In this document: one piece after another, positions 1-5,543 of the stretch
How positions within the stretch are numbered: the first letter of the stretch is position 1
Layout of the letters: each line of letters starts with the position of its first letter
NCBI GenBank assembly: GCA_015229045.1
Contig: JADGCJ010000118.1
Span: 1-6,677 of the forward strand
Length of the DNA: 6,677 bases
Reading direction: 5' to 3'
Source of the DNA: Magnetococcales bacterium
GTDB taxonomy: Bacteria; Pseudomonadota; Magnetococcia; Magnetococcales; DC0425bin3
Translations under genes and position numbers: made by a program
The notes under the pieces: model-generated
The model's input: only the letters and a program-made list of their open reading frames with translations
Databases searched by the model: none
Told to the model about the DNA's origin: nothing

Positions 1-1
1 C

Positions 2-61
2 CTGAATATCCACCGCCGTCAAGCCATCCTGGAGTCTGCGGAGCGGGTCCATGGAGTGTGA
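2..61 (+). CDS. C-terminal end of an upstream gene (partial)
   Basis: Frame 2 is open from the window edge to a TGA at 59-61 and reads LNIHRRQAILESAERVHGV, which looks like the end of an amphipathic helix and has fairly GC-rich third positions. Frame 3 meets a stop at its first codon. Frame 1 stays open to about base 160 but gives a proline-rich, unprotein-like translation. Only 19 residues are visible, so no family can be named. It may be the 3' end of a plus-strand gene, but chance opening over so short a stretch cannot be excluded. Confidence 0.35.
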   Translation: MNIHRRQAILESAERVHGV

Positions 62-350
62 TACCGGCTGCCTTTGTTGAAAAAGCGGTGTATATTCAGT
101 CAGATGTGCGCATTTTCCAGACTAGCGCAACGACGCATCAAAGGCCCTGGGCCATTTTATAAACGGGCTTGCCACCGGTAAAATGCACCGCCAACGCAAC
201 AAATATTGCAAAACCCGCCGCAATGGTTAAACAATCCCTGGGCACGCCCGAAACGACTCCCCAAATCAGCCCTGCCTTTCCGGTGTCGAAGCGAAGATTG
301 CGGAGAAGCGCAGGACATTCACCACCATCCAACCATCACAGGATCATCGA
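62..350. other. Intergenic stretch, no gene recognised
   Basis: These 289 bases lie between the partial upstream gene and the HdeA-like gene. No convincing ORF is present: the open frames on both strands have no Shine-Dalgarno sequence and no family resemblance. There are weak sigma-70-like combinations, for example TTGCAA at 206-211 with AACAAT at 230-235 at 18-base spacing, but none is good enough to call. The promoter of the downstream gene presumably lies here. No RNA gene or terminator hairpin was seen. Confidence 0.5.
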
Positions 351-677
351 ATGAAAAAATTTCTCGTTTTGTTCCTGACGGGTTCTCTCCTGGTTGCCCT
401 GTCGCCCGTCGAGGCGGGAAAGAAAAAGGACTCCGGAAACATCGACTTCGGCAAATTCACCTGCGCGGATTTCGTTGAAAGCGTCAACAGCGGCAGCGAA
501 GAGGATATCGGCGCCATGCTGCTGTGGCTGGATGGCTATCTGAGCGGTGTTTCCGGAGATACCGTTCTCAACTGGAAGACCTTCGAATCCTTCAGTGAGA
601 ATATCGCCAGCTATTGCGTCGCCAACGAGCAGGCCAATCTGTTGGCCGCCGCCAAAAAGGTCGGGCTGCAGCGGTAG
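351..677 (+). CDS. HdeA/HdeB-like small secreted protein
   Basis: A 108-residue protein with a Sec signal peptide: K2-K3, a hydrophobic stretch at about 4-18, and a probable cleavage site after VEA (residue 22). The mature part of about 86 residues has FTCADFV around Cys38 and an ASYC...NEQAN segment around Cys89, with an LLWLDGYLSG helix (57-66) between. This resembles the HdeA/HdeB family, small periplasmic chaperones of about 110 residues that in enteric bacteria unfold at acid pH and hold client proteins. In that family the two cysteines form a disulfide, and the spacing here suits that. The start is supported by AGGA at 340-343, seven bases upstream. No operon partner is seen. An acid-stress role is inferred from the family only, since many distant members are uncharacterised. 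Confidence 0.75.
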   Translation: MKKFLVLFLTGSLLVALSPVEAGKKKDSGNIDFGKFTCADFVESVNSGSEEDIGAMLLWLDGYLSGVSGDTVLNWKTFESFSENIASYCVANEQANLLAAAKKVGLQR

Positions 678-687
678 GTTGCCAAAC

Positions 688-712
688 GGACCGGGGGGAA
701 CCCCCTCGGTCC
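688..712. terminator. GC-rich hairpin between convergent genes
   Basis: The stem pairs GGACCG plus a G-run (688-698) with a C-run plus CGGTCC (701-712), with one unpaired T at 706 and a very tight AA turn. It lies between the plus-strand stop at 677 and the minus-strand stop at 721, so it could end transcription from both sides. Neither side carries a proper U-tract. The minus-strand side has only GTTTGG after the stem, so efficiency as an intrinsic terminator is uncertain. Confidence 0.55.
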
Positions 713-720
713 GCACCCCG

Positions 721-1401
721 TCAGAAAGGCCACCAGTCGCCACCTTTTCCACTGCTCCCCTCCTCCTTGCGCAGCTGGCTTTCGCAAGCGGCCAACTGTT
801 TCTCGTAACGAGCGGCGTTGCGGTCCACCTTGCGGGAGACATCGATCAACCAGGCCTTTTTCTGGAAGGTCTTCTTTTTGTATCCCTGCTGCCCTTCATG
901 ATAGGCCAGATATTGATTATACGTATCCCACTTTGAAATACCCAACATCTGATGACTCTGGTCGATATACCACCCCATAAAGTCGATGGCATCGCCGAAA
1001 TCATCCCGATCCGCACCCCAGTTGCCGGTCTTTTCCCGATACCAGTCCCAGGTGCCATCCAGCGCCTGCGAATAGCCGTAGGCGCTCGAAGCCCGCCCCC
1101 AGGGAATCACCCCCATGATGCGCCCCTTGGGTGGAATGGCATCATGCTGGAAGCGGGACTCCTGATGCATGATGGCCAACATGACGTGCAGGGGAGCCCC
1201 CCATTTGCGAAACGACTTCTTGGCCAGGGGATACCACTCCTTCTTTTCGCTGAATATGGCGCAGGCATCGTCGGTTCGCTTCGGCGGAGCGGTTGGTGTC
1301 GGCACCGGAGGCGAGGTGGGGGTGGTGGAACAGGCCGAAAGAATAAACAGAGTCAGCAACAATGCCGGCAGCCGCTGCGGAAAAGGCCCATGCGGTTTCA
1401 T
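721..1401 (-). CDS. Lytic-transglycosylase-like lipoprotein (SLT domain)
   Basis: A 226-residue predicted lipoprotein that should cleave peptidoglycan glycan strands from a membrane anchor facing the periplasm. The N-terminus has a hydrophobic segment ending in the lipobox LSAC, with lipidation at Cys24. A Pro/Thr-rich tether (26-43) follows. The catalytic region shows HQESRF with the presumed acid Glu81, AYGYSQAL (107-114, the G-Y-x-Q element) and YLAYHEGQQGY (164-174, the AYxxG element), the usual three signatures of the SLT/goose-lysozyme fold. The C-terminus is charged and ends GDWWPF. It is the second gene of an operon: its ATG overlaps the stop of the upstream regulator (ATGA at 1401-1398), implying translational coupling. 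GGGGAGG at 1412-1406 gives it its own ribosome site. The domain call is firm; the physiological role is not known. Confidence 0.88.
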   Translation of the reverse strand: MKPHGPFPQRLPALLLTLFILSACSTTPTSPPVPTPTAPPKRTDDACAIFSEKKEWYPLAKKSFRKWGAPLHVMLAIMHQESRFQHDAIPPKGRIMGVIPWGRASSAYGYSQALDGTWDWYREKTGNWGADRDDFGDAIDFMGWYIDQSHQMLGISKWDTYNQYLAYHEGQQGYKKKTFQKKAWLIDVSRKVDRNAARYEKQLAACESQLRKEEGSSGKGGDWWPF

Positions 1402-2816
1402 TCCGCCTCCCCTTCTCCGTACAGCCCGCCCAGGCGACGATTGAGCGCCTGTCTTGAAATACCCAGAAAGGAGGCGGCCACACCCTGATTGCCGTTGGCC
1501 CGGGTCATGGCTTCCCGAATCACATGCGCCGTCGCTTCCCGCAAGGTGGGCAGACGACCCGGATAGACCACCAGGGCGCTGCTGAGCGGAACGGCGTTTT
1601 GTTTGGTCATATGGCGCTTGAACTCCCCCAGGGAAAGCACCCGGGATCGATGGCTGGCCACGGCATCGAACACCATACTGCGCAACTCCCGGATATTGCC
1701 GGGAAAATCGTAGGAATCCAACAAATCCAGGATCTCCCGGGGCGGGGTGGGAACAGGTTTGTTCAGTGACTTCGCGGCTTCCTGGAAAAAATGCTCCACC
1801 AGCAGAGGCAGATCCTCCTTGCGCTCCCGGAGAGGCGGCACCCGGATCTCATGCACCGTCAAGCGGAAGTAGAGATCGGCCCGAAACCGCCCCTGGCGCA
1901 TGCGCTCGGTCAGATCGATATTGGTGGCCATGACCACCCTGGCCGTGGTGGTGCGCGGCTGATCCTCCCCCAGGGGGTAGTACTCCCTTTCCTGAAGCAG
2001 GCGCAACAGTTTGATCTGGGAAGCCTCGCTCAAATCCCCGATCTCGTCAAGGAAGATGGTCCCTCCCTCCGCACGGGCCAACATGCCATCCCGTTGGGCG
2101 TCCGCGCCGGTGAAAGCACCCTTGCGATGTCCGAAGAGGGTATCGGCGAAGACGTTGTCATCCAGCCCCGCCACGTTCACCGCCACCATGCGACCACTGC
2201 CGCCACGGGCCTGATGAATGGCCTGGGCGATGCCCTCCTTGCCCACCCCTGTTTCACCGACGATCAATACCGGCTCCGGAGAGTGGGCCACCGCCTCGAT
2301 GTATTGGAAAATGGCCTGCATCTGCCGGTTCACGGTCACGATGCCGGAGAAGATCTCCGGTCGACGAATGCCCCCTGCCAGCAGGGAGCGTTTCATGGCC
2401 GCCATATCCTTCTGCAAGGAGTGCAGGCGGAGTGCATTGCGAACGGAACCAACCAGTCGCTGCGGGTCCACCGGCTTGACCAGGTAGTCGAAAGCGCCGT
2501 GTTTCATGCACTCCACGGCGGTTTCCACCTCCAGGGTGGCCGTCATCATCAGAACCGGCAGGCCGGGTTTGCGACGCAAAATCTCCGGCAGCAACTGCAA
2601 ACCGCTCCAGTAGGGCATGTACAGATCCAGCACCACCACATCCACGGCGCAACTGTCCAGAAACGGCAACACGTCGCGACTGTCCGTCAAGGTCGCAACC
2701 CGGCCCAGATTGGCCCCGTCCAACTGTTTCACGGCCAGTTCCAGCACCTCCTTGTCGTCGTCCACCAGCAGAATGAATGCCCGCGGCGCTTGTTCCCCAG
2801 ACGATGGCATCTCCAT
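1398..2816 (-). CDS. Sigma-54-dependent response regulator, NtrC family
   Basis: A 472-residue transcription activator with the complete NtrC/AtoC layout. The receiver domain (about 13-130) has the acidic cluster D19-D21, phospho-acceptor Asp64, Thr92 and Lys114. The AAA+ domain (about 155-390) has Walker A GETGVGKE (187-194), the sigma-54 contact loop GAFTGA (233-238), Walker B IFLDE with Asp257/Glu258, and arginine-finger candidates Arg312/Arg318 in FRADLYFRL. The Fis-type helix-turn-helix (about 444-463) has QGVAASFLGISRQALNRRL. Nothing essential is missing, so it should be phosphorylated, hydrolyse ATP and open sigma-54 promoters. The start at 2816 is supported by GGAGGGG (2832-2826), nine bases upstream. 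It is the first gene of an operon with the lipoprotein. No partner histidine kinase is in the window. A near-perfect sigma-54 promoter lies in the adjacent divergent region, a likely target. The exact regulon is unknown, so no symbol is given. Confidence 0.95.
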   Translation of the reverse strand: MEMPSSGEQAPRAFILLVDDDKEVLELAVKQLDGANLGRVATLTDSRDVLPFLDSCAVDVVVLDLYMPYWSGLQLLPEILRRKPGLPVLMMTATLEVETAVECMKHGAFDYLVKPVDPQRLVGSVRNALRLHSLQKDMAAMKRSLLAGGIRRPEIFSGIVTVNRQMQAIFQYIEAVAHSPEPVLIVGETGVGKEGIAQAIHQARGGSGRMVAVNVAGLDDNVFADTLFGHRKGAFTGADAQRDGMLARAEGGTIFLDEIGDLSEASQIKLLRLLQEREYYPLGEDQPRTTTARVVMATNIDLTERMRQGRFRADLYFRLTVHEIRVPPLRERKEDLPLLVEHFFQEAAKSLNKPVPTPPREILDLLDSYDFPGNIRELRSMVFDAVASHRSRVLSLGEFKRHMTKQNAVPLSSALVVYPGRLPTLREATAHVIREAMTRANGNQGVAASFLGISRQALNRRLGGLYGEGEAE

Positions 2817-2847
2817 CCCCGCCCACCCCTCCGCGATACTTTGATAA

Positions 2848-2859
2848 ACCGGTGCAACA
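2848..2859. repeat. 12-base inverted repeat, left copy (possible operator)
   Basis: ACCGGTGCAACA is the exact reverse complement of TGTTGCACCGGT at 2969-2980. It includes GGTGCA, the half-site type seen in NtrC operators. If the leftward transcript starts near 2886, this copy lies about 27-38 bases inside the regulator's own leader, so it could mediate autoregulation. Binding is an inference. Confidence 0.5.
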
Positions 2860-2892
2860 TCCTGTCATCTCCAGCCACAGGACCGCCGCGCT

Positions 2893-2921
2893 ATTGTGCT
2901 TTAATATGCCACGTCTTTCAA
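2893..2921 (-). promoter_or_regulatory. Candidate sigma-70 promoter for the regulator operon
   Basis: Read on the minus strand, TTGAAA (2921-2916) and CACAAT (2898-2893) are separated by exactly 17 bases. That gives four of six matches to each consensus hexamer. The predicted start is near 2886, leaving a leader of about 70 bases before the regulator ATG at 2816. No better pair was found in the region, but short matches like this are easily produced by chance. Confidence 0.4.
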
Positions 2922-2968
2922 TTGGTTACATCGAAACACCCCCATGCTGGACAAGGATGGATGCATTC

Positions 2969-2980
2969 TGTTGCACCGGT
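2969..2980. repeat. 12-base inverted repeat, right copy (candidate enhancer site)
   Basis: TGTTGCACCGGT is the perfect inverted partner of 2848-2859, with centres 121 bases apart. Its centre lies about 103 bases upstream of the predicted sigma-54 start near 3078, where NtrC-type activators commonly bind. The core ACCGGT is itself palindromic. Assigning it to the adjacent response regulator is an inference from position. Confidence 0.5.
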
Positions 2981-3051
2981 CGGATCGGGGGCGGCACGAG
3001 TCCCCTCCGCAAACAACAAGATAAAACAGCAAAATAGAATCCGATCGCAAC

Positions 3052-3067
3052 TGGAACGTTCCTTGCT
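3052..3067 (+). promoter_or_regulatory. Sigma-54 (-24/-12) promoter of the kinase-like operon
   Basis: TGGAACGTTCCTTGCT matches the sigma-54 consensus TGGCACG-N4-TTGCW at 11 of 12 fixed positions, the only miss being A for C at 3055. The invariant GG (3053-3054) and GC (3065-3066) are exactly ten bases apart. The predicted start is G3078, giving a 39-base leader to the ATG at 3117. An NtrC-type activator gene lies divergently next to it, which strongly supports function. The embedded palindrome GGAACGTTCC is explained by the promoter itself. Confidence 0.8.
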
Positions 3068-3106
3068 CAGTATTTATGTAAAAAGGAGAAAAGCTGCCCC
3101 ACCTAC

Positions 3107-3111
3107 GGAGG
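3107..3111 (+). promoter_or_regulatory. Ribosome binding site fixing the start at 3117
   Basis: GGAGG, continuing as GGAGGAGAG to 3115, sits five bases before the ATG at 3117. The reading frame stays open far upstream, so this site, together with the sigma-54 promoter at 3052-3067, decides the start. Confidence 0.85.
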
Positions 3112-3116
3112 AGAGC

Positions 3117-3755
3117 ATGGCAAAGACCGATCCAGCCGCAAAATCGACAACCCAAGAACCCCTGGTAATCACCATTTCCGGCGAGCACGGCTCGGGACGG
3201 GAAGCGGTTGGAGCCTTGCTGGCCCGTTACCTCGACATGCCCTGCACCGACGAACCCGAACTGGAACGGCTGGTGGACGAAGGGCTGGCCGCCGGAGGTA
3301 ACGGCAAAACCAAACACGACAACTGGCTGGAGAGCATGGGCGACTGGATCGTGGAACATACCACCATCGAGAGGCCCAAACAGCGCAACCGGTTGCTGCA
3401 TCTGGTCAAGGTGGTGGTCGAGAAAGCGGATCACGGAGGCATCCTCATTGGCGCAGGAGCCCATCTGATCCTGGCCAACCACCGGGTATTCCGCCTCAAG
3501 GTCGAGGCGGGCAACACCTTCTGCGCCAAGGCGCTCTCCGAAGCCGAAGGCACTTCCCTCAAGGAAAGCCGTCGGGAGGTGGAGGAGACCAATCGGGCGC
3601 GCATCGAAAAAGTTCGGGAGATCTATCAGGCCTTTCCCACGACCAGCACCTATTATGATCTGGTCCTCAACGCGGAGTCCTTCTCCAGGGAGGAGATGGT
3701 GCAACTGACCATTCTGGCCATGCAGCAGACCGGATTCCTGCAAGCACAAGCCTGA
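3117..3755 (+). CDS. Cytidylate-kinase-like P-loop protein, paralogue A
   Basis: A 212-residue protein of the cytidylate-kinase-like family (the Cytidylate_kin2 type), whose members have a nucleotide-kinase fold but mostly unknown substrates. After a short tail (1-15) comes ITISGEHGSGREAVGALLARYLDM (18-41), the beta-strand/P-loop/helix unit. GILIGAGAHLIL (108-119) matches the second family element, and a long charged helix (about 147-170) leads to YYDLVLNAESF (179-189). The family consensus as I know it is ISR-x-x-GSGGRE and GR-x-A. Here the Arg of ISR is Gly22, one glycine of the loop is missing, and the Arg of GR-x-A is Ala113. It may therefore bind nucleotide without catalysing phosphoryl transfer. 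It is the first gene of a sigma-54-driven operon, 27 bases ahead of its paralogue. The fold is fairly sure; CMP kinase activity is not claimed. Confidence 0.82.
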   Translation: MAKTDPAAKSTTQEPLVITISGEHGSGREAVGALLARYLDMPCTDEPELERLVDEGLAAGGNGKTKHDNWLESMGDWIVEHTTIERPKQRNRLLHLVKVVVEKADHGGILIGAGAHLILANHRVFRLKVEAGNTFCAKALSEAEGTSLKESRREVEETNRARIEKVREIYQAFPTTSTYYDLVLNAESFSREEMVQLTILAMQQTGFLQAQA

Positions 3756-3782
3756 TCAACCGAGTCGTGAAGGAGAACCAGA

Positions 3783-4931
3783 ATGCAAGCCCTTGGCGCC
3801 ATTGCCCACATGGCCTCCATTGTCGAGGCGGATGTCTATTCCACTATCCACGATGAGGAGAAGCTTCCCTCCGTTCCCGTGGTCACCATTTCCCGTACCT
3901 ACGGGACACCCGGCATGGAGATCGGCCATCTTCTGGCCAAGTATCTCAATGTCGGCTACTACGACCGGGAGTTGCTCAATGTCCTCTGCCGGCAGTCCCA
4001 TGCCGACCGCCACCTCCTGGAAGCCCTGTACGAGAAACCCATTCACGCCTGGGATGAGCTGCTCTACGGGCTGCTGGGCAAGGGGGGCAACGCGGAACTG
4101 CTGCACCTTCTGCCCAAGATCATGGAAAACATTCAGCGCACCGGCGGCGTGGTTCTGGGCCGGGGAGCCCATCTGCTGGCCACCAGCCGACCCATCTTCC
4201 GGGTCGCCCTCGACGGCTCTCTGCCGGTTTGCACCAAGCGGGTCATGAGCCGCATGCAAATCTCCGAGAAAAAAGCCCGGGAACTCATTCAGGAGAAGAA
4301 TAACGAACGCAATGCCTTCGTGCGTTCCATTTTCGAGCGGCATCCTTCGATGCACCATTTCTACGAAATGGAGATCAACACCGACCTCTTCACCCCCGAT
4401 CAGGCGGTGACCATGATCCTCACGGCCATGAACCAGAAGGGTTTCATGCTGCCCAAGGAGACGCGCGATGCGCTGCCGAAGCTGGTTTCCCTCCACCCCG
4501 AGGAATCCGGCGTCGAGGAGCCCCCCGCCCATGAGGTTGGTCTGCCTTTCCGCACCGGCGAAGTGATCTTCCGTCAGGGCGAGACATCCGAAAACCTGTA
4601 TATGGTGCTTCAGGGCTCCGTCGAACTGACCCGCGAGTCGCCCGAAGGCAATCGCCGCCTGGTGGCCATGATCGAAGAGGGGGACATCCTGGACGACCTC
4701 TCCCTGTTCACCCACGACAAGGTACGCTTTTGCACCGCCGTGGCCTGCGAGCGCACCCGGCTGCTGCCCCTGACGGAAATGGAAGTGACCAATCTTCTCT
4801 CCCGCGGGCCGGGCATGGCTTTGCGGCTGCTGCGCAATGCTGCTCTGCGTTTGGGTGAACTCCATGGCAGACTCTCCGATTCCAGCGTTCCGGAGACCAC
4901 GCCCTCCCCCTTTCCCGCCACGGAAATCTGA
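3783..4931 (+). CDS. Cytidylate-kinase-like protein fused to a cyclic-nucleotide-binding domain, paralogue B
   Basis: A 382-residue two-domain protein. Residues 31-222 are a second cytidylate-kinase-like domain: VTISRTYGTPGMEIGHLLAKYL (34-55), YYDREL (59-64), GGVVLGRGAHLLA (121-133) and a charged helix (about 160-180). ISR and GRGA are intact, but the P-loop reads GTPGME where the family has GSGGRE. Residues 253-364 form a CRP/cNMP-binding-like beta-roll: GEVIFRQGETSENLYMVLQGSVEL (259-282) and an altered phosphate-binding cassette DDLSLFTHDKVRFCT (304-318) keeping the Arg at 315, followed by helices. There is no DNA-binding domain. This suggests a kinase-like enzyme or pseudo-enzyme sensing a small ligand. 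The start has AAGGAG (3770-3775) seven bases upstream. It is co-transcribed with paralogue A and followed directly by a strong terminator. Confidence 0.87.
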   Translation: MQALGAIAHMASIVEADVYSTIHDEEKLPSVPVVTISRTYGTPGMEIGHLLAKYLNVGYYDRELLNVLCRQSHADRHLLEALYEKPIHAWDELLYGLLGKGGNAELLHLLPKIMENIQRTGGVVLGRGAHLLATSRPIFRVALDGSLPVCTKRVMSRMQISEKKARELIQEKNNERNAFVRSIFERHPSMHHFYEMEINTDLFTPDQAVTMILTAMNQKGFMLPKETRDALPKLVSLHPEESGVEEPPAHEVGLPFRTGEVIFRQGETSENLYMVLQGSVELTRESPEGNRRLVAMIEEGDILDDLSLFTHDKVRFCTAVACERTRLLPLTEMEVTNLLSRGPGMALRLLRNAALRLGELHGRLSDSSVPETTPSPFPATEI

Positions 4932-4937
4932 CTCCTC

Positions 4938-4978
4938 GGGTGACAGCCGGTTCGGGTAACCGGCTGTCACCCATTTTT
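4938..4978 (+). terminator. Intrinsic terminator of the kinase-like operon
   Basis: A perfect 15-base-pair stem (GGGTGACAGCCGGTT at 4938-4952 with its complement at 4958-4972) closes a five-base loop and is followed by A and five T. It begins six bases after the TGA of paralogue B. This is a textbook rho-independent terminator and closes the sigma-54 operon. Confidence 0.93.
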
Positions 4979-5003
4979 ATTGAAATTGTCGGACGGTTAA
5001 CGA

Positions 5004-5032
5004 TTCAATTCCCCCAAACTTCCTGGTACACT
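5004..5032 (+). promoter_or_regulatory. Candidate extended -10 promoter for the 5100-6305 operon
   Basis: TACACT (5027-5032) is preceded by TG at 5024-5025, the extended -10 arrangement. TTCAAT (5004-5009) lies 17 bases upstream as a poor -35. The start would be near 5039, about 60 bases before the ATG at 5100. It follows the previous operon's terminator, so a new promoter is expected here. Confidence 0.42.
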
Positions 5033-5099
5033 CCGATAAAAAAAACCTTACCAAAAAAGAGGCCCTCATACTTGGCTGGAATGGAACGGAGAGACGAAC

Positions 5100-5513
5100 A
5101 TGTCCAACAGCGAGCAGGTGACCCCTGAGCAGCAGCATCTGGAGGAGTTGGTACGCAAGTGTCATGACGAAACCGATCCGGCGAGGCAATTCGACCATCT
5201 CCAGGCACTGAAGACCTTTCTGCTGGCCCATATCATTCAGCAGAGCACCATCATGCATCAGGTCAAAACGGGGCAGGTGGTGGAGGGGGATTTGGAAGAT
5301 CGGCTGATCGAGGAGTGTTCCCACTGTCTGGGCGAGACCCAGCGGGTCATGAAGGAGCTGCACACCTTCCTGCGCACTTTCGAGGAGGATCAGTCGGTGA
5401 ATTCCATGGAATTCCGGGTGGCCGTTCAGCGTCTTCTCAGCCGATTGGACAAGGGGTTATCGCGTTTTCGGGATCTCTTCGCCCGGCTGCCCAAGCAGGT
5501 GGCGATGGCATAG
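5100..5513 (+). CDS. Helical cytoplasmic protein of unknown function
   Basis: A 137-residue protein I do not recognise. It has no signal peptide or membrane segment and looks almost wholly alpha-helical: likely helices at about 9-22, 27-57, 64-96 and 102-130, with a Gly at 58 and SVNS (99-102) as breaks. It is acidic in the first two thirds, basic at the end (DKGLSRFRDLFARLPK), and rich in His/Cys (C21, H22, H33, H44, H53, C73, H75, C76, H88). The spacing H44-x3-Q48, H75-x3-E79, H88 vaguely recalls hemerythrin-type four-helix bundles, but the canonical ligand set is not present, so metal binding is speculation. The start is supported by GGAGAG (5088-5093), six bases upstream. It is probably co-transcribed with the next gene, 30 bases downstream. 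Confidence 0.8.
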   Translation: MSNSEQVTPEQQHLEELVRKCHDETDPARQFDHLQALKTFLLAHIIQQSTIMHQVKTGQVVEGDLEDRLIEECSHCLGETQRVMKELHTFLRTFEEDQSVNSMEFRVAVQRLLSRLDKGLSRFRDLFARLPKQVAMA

Positions 5514-5543
5514 GTTCGATTCATTGGCTTGTGGTGAAACGGT

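Larger units (their letters stand above)
2817..3116. other. Divergent regulatory intergenic region
   Basis: Three hundred bases between the start of the response regulator (minus) and the start of the first cytidylate-kinase-like gene (plus). A plus-strand reading frame runs open through it but is not a gene. It contains, left to right: a 12-base repeat (2848-2859), a candidate sigma-70 promoter facing left (2893-2921), the inverted copy of the repeat (2969-2980), an A-rich stretch (about 3011-3039) that may favour bending, a sigma-54 promoter facing right (3052-3067), and a strong Shine-Dalgarno (3107-3111). Each site has its own entry. Confidence 0.75.

Noticed and set aside
74..96. TTGTTG/TTGAAA with TATATT as a promoter
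   Set aside because: The spacing is 11 or 8 bases, too short for sigma-70.
138..332. 64-residue minus-strand frame with a membrane-like stretch
   Set aside because: It starts at TTG with no Shine-Dalgarno, has mixed third-position composition and no recognisable similarity. The hydrophobic run alone is not enough.
2254..2868. 204-residue minus-strand frame overlapping the regulator
   Set aside because: A Gly/Arg-rich out-of-frame shadow of the receiver and AAA+ coding sequence.
2898..2911. Sigma-54-like TGGCATATTAAAGC on the minus strand before the regulator
   Set aside because: GG and GC are nine bases apart instead of ten, and the TTGC element is absent. The sigma-70-like pair at 2893-2921 fits better.
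1791..3116. Long plus-strand open frame continuous with the first kinase-like gene (would give 654 residues)
   Set aside because: It runs antisense to the well-supported regulator and through the intergenic region, has a His/Gln-rich shadow composition, and the strong ribosome site and sigma-54 promoter place the real start at 3117.
2901..3749. 282-residue minus-strand open frame
   Set aside because: It is antisense to kinase-like paralogue A and would have to be transcribed across the divergent promoter region; there is no ribosome site or motif.
3756..4970. 404-residue minus-strand open frame
   Set aside because: It mirrors the kinase/cNMP-binding gene, whose motifs are unmistakable. The antisense translation has no family resemblance, and the frame begins beyond the terminator.
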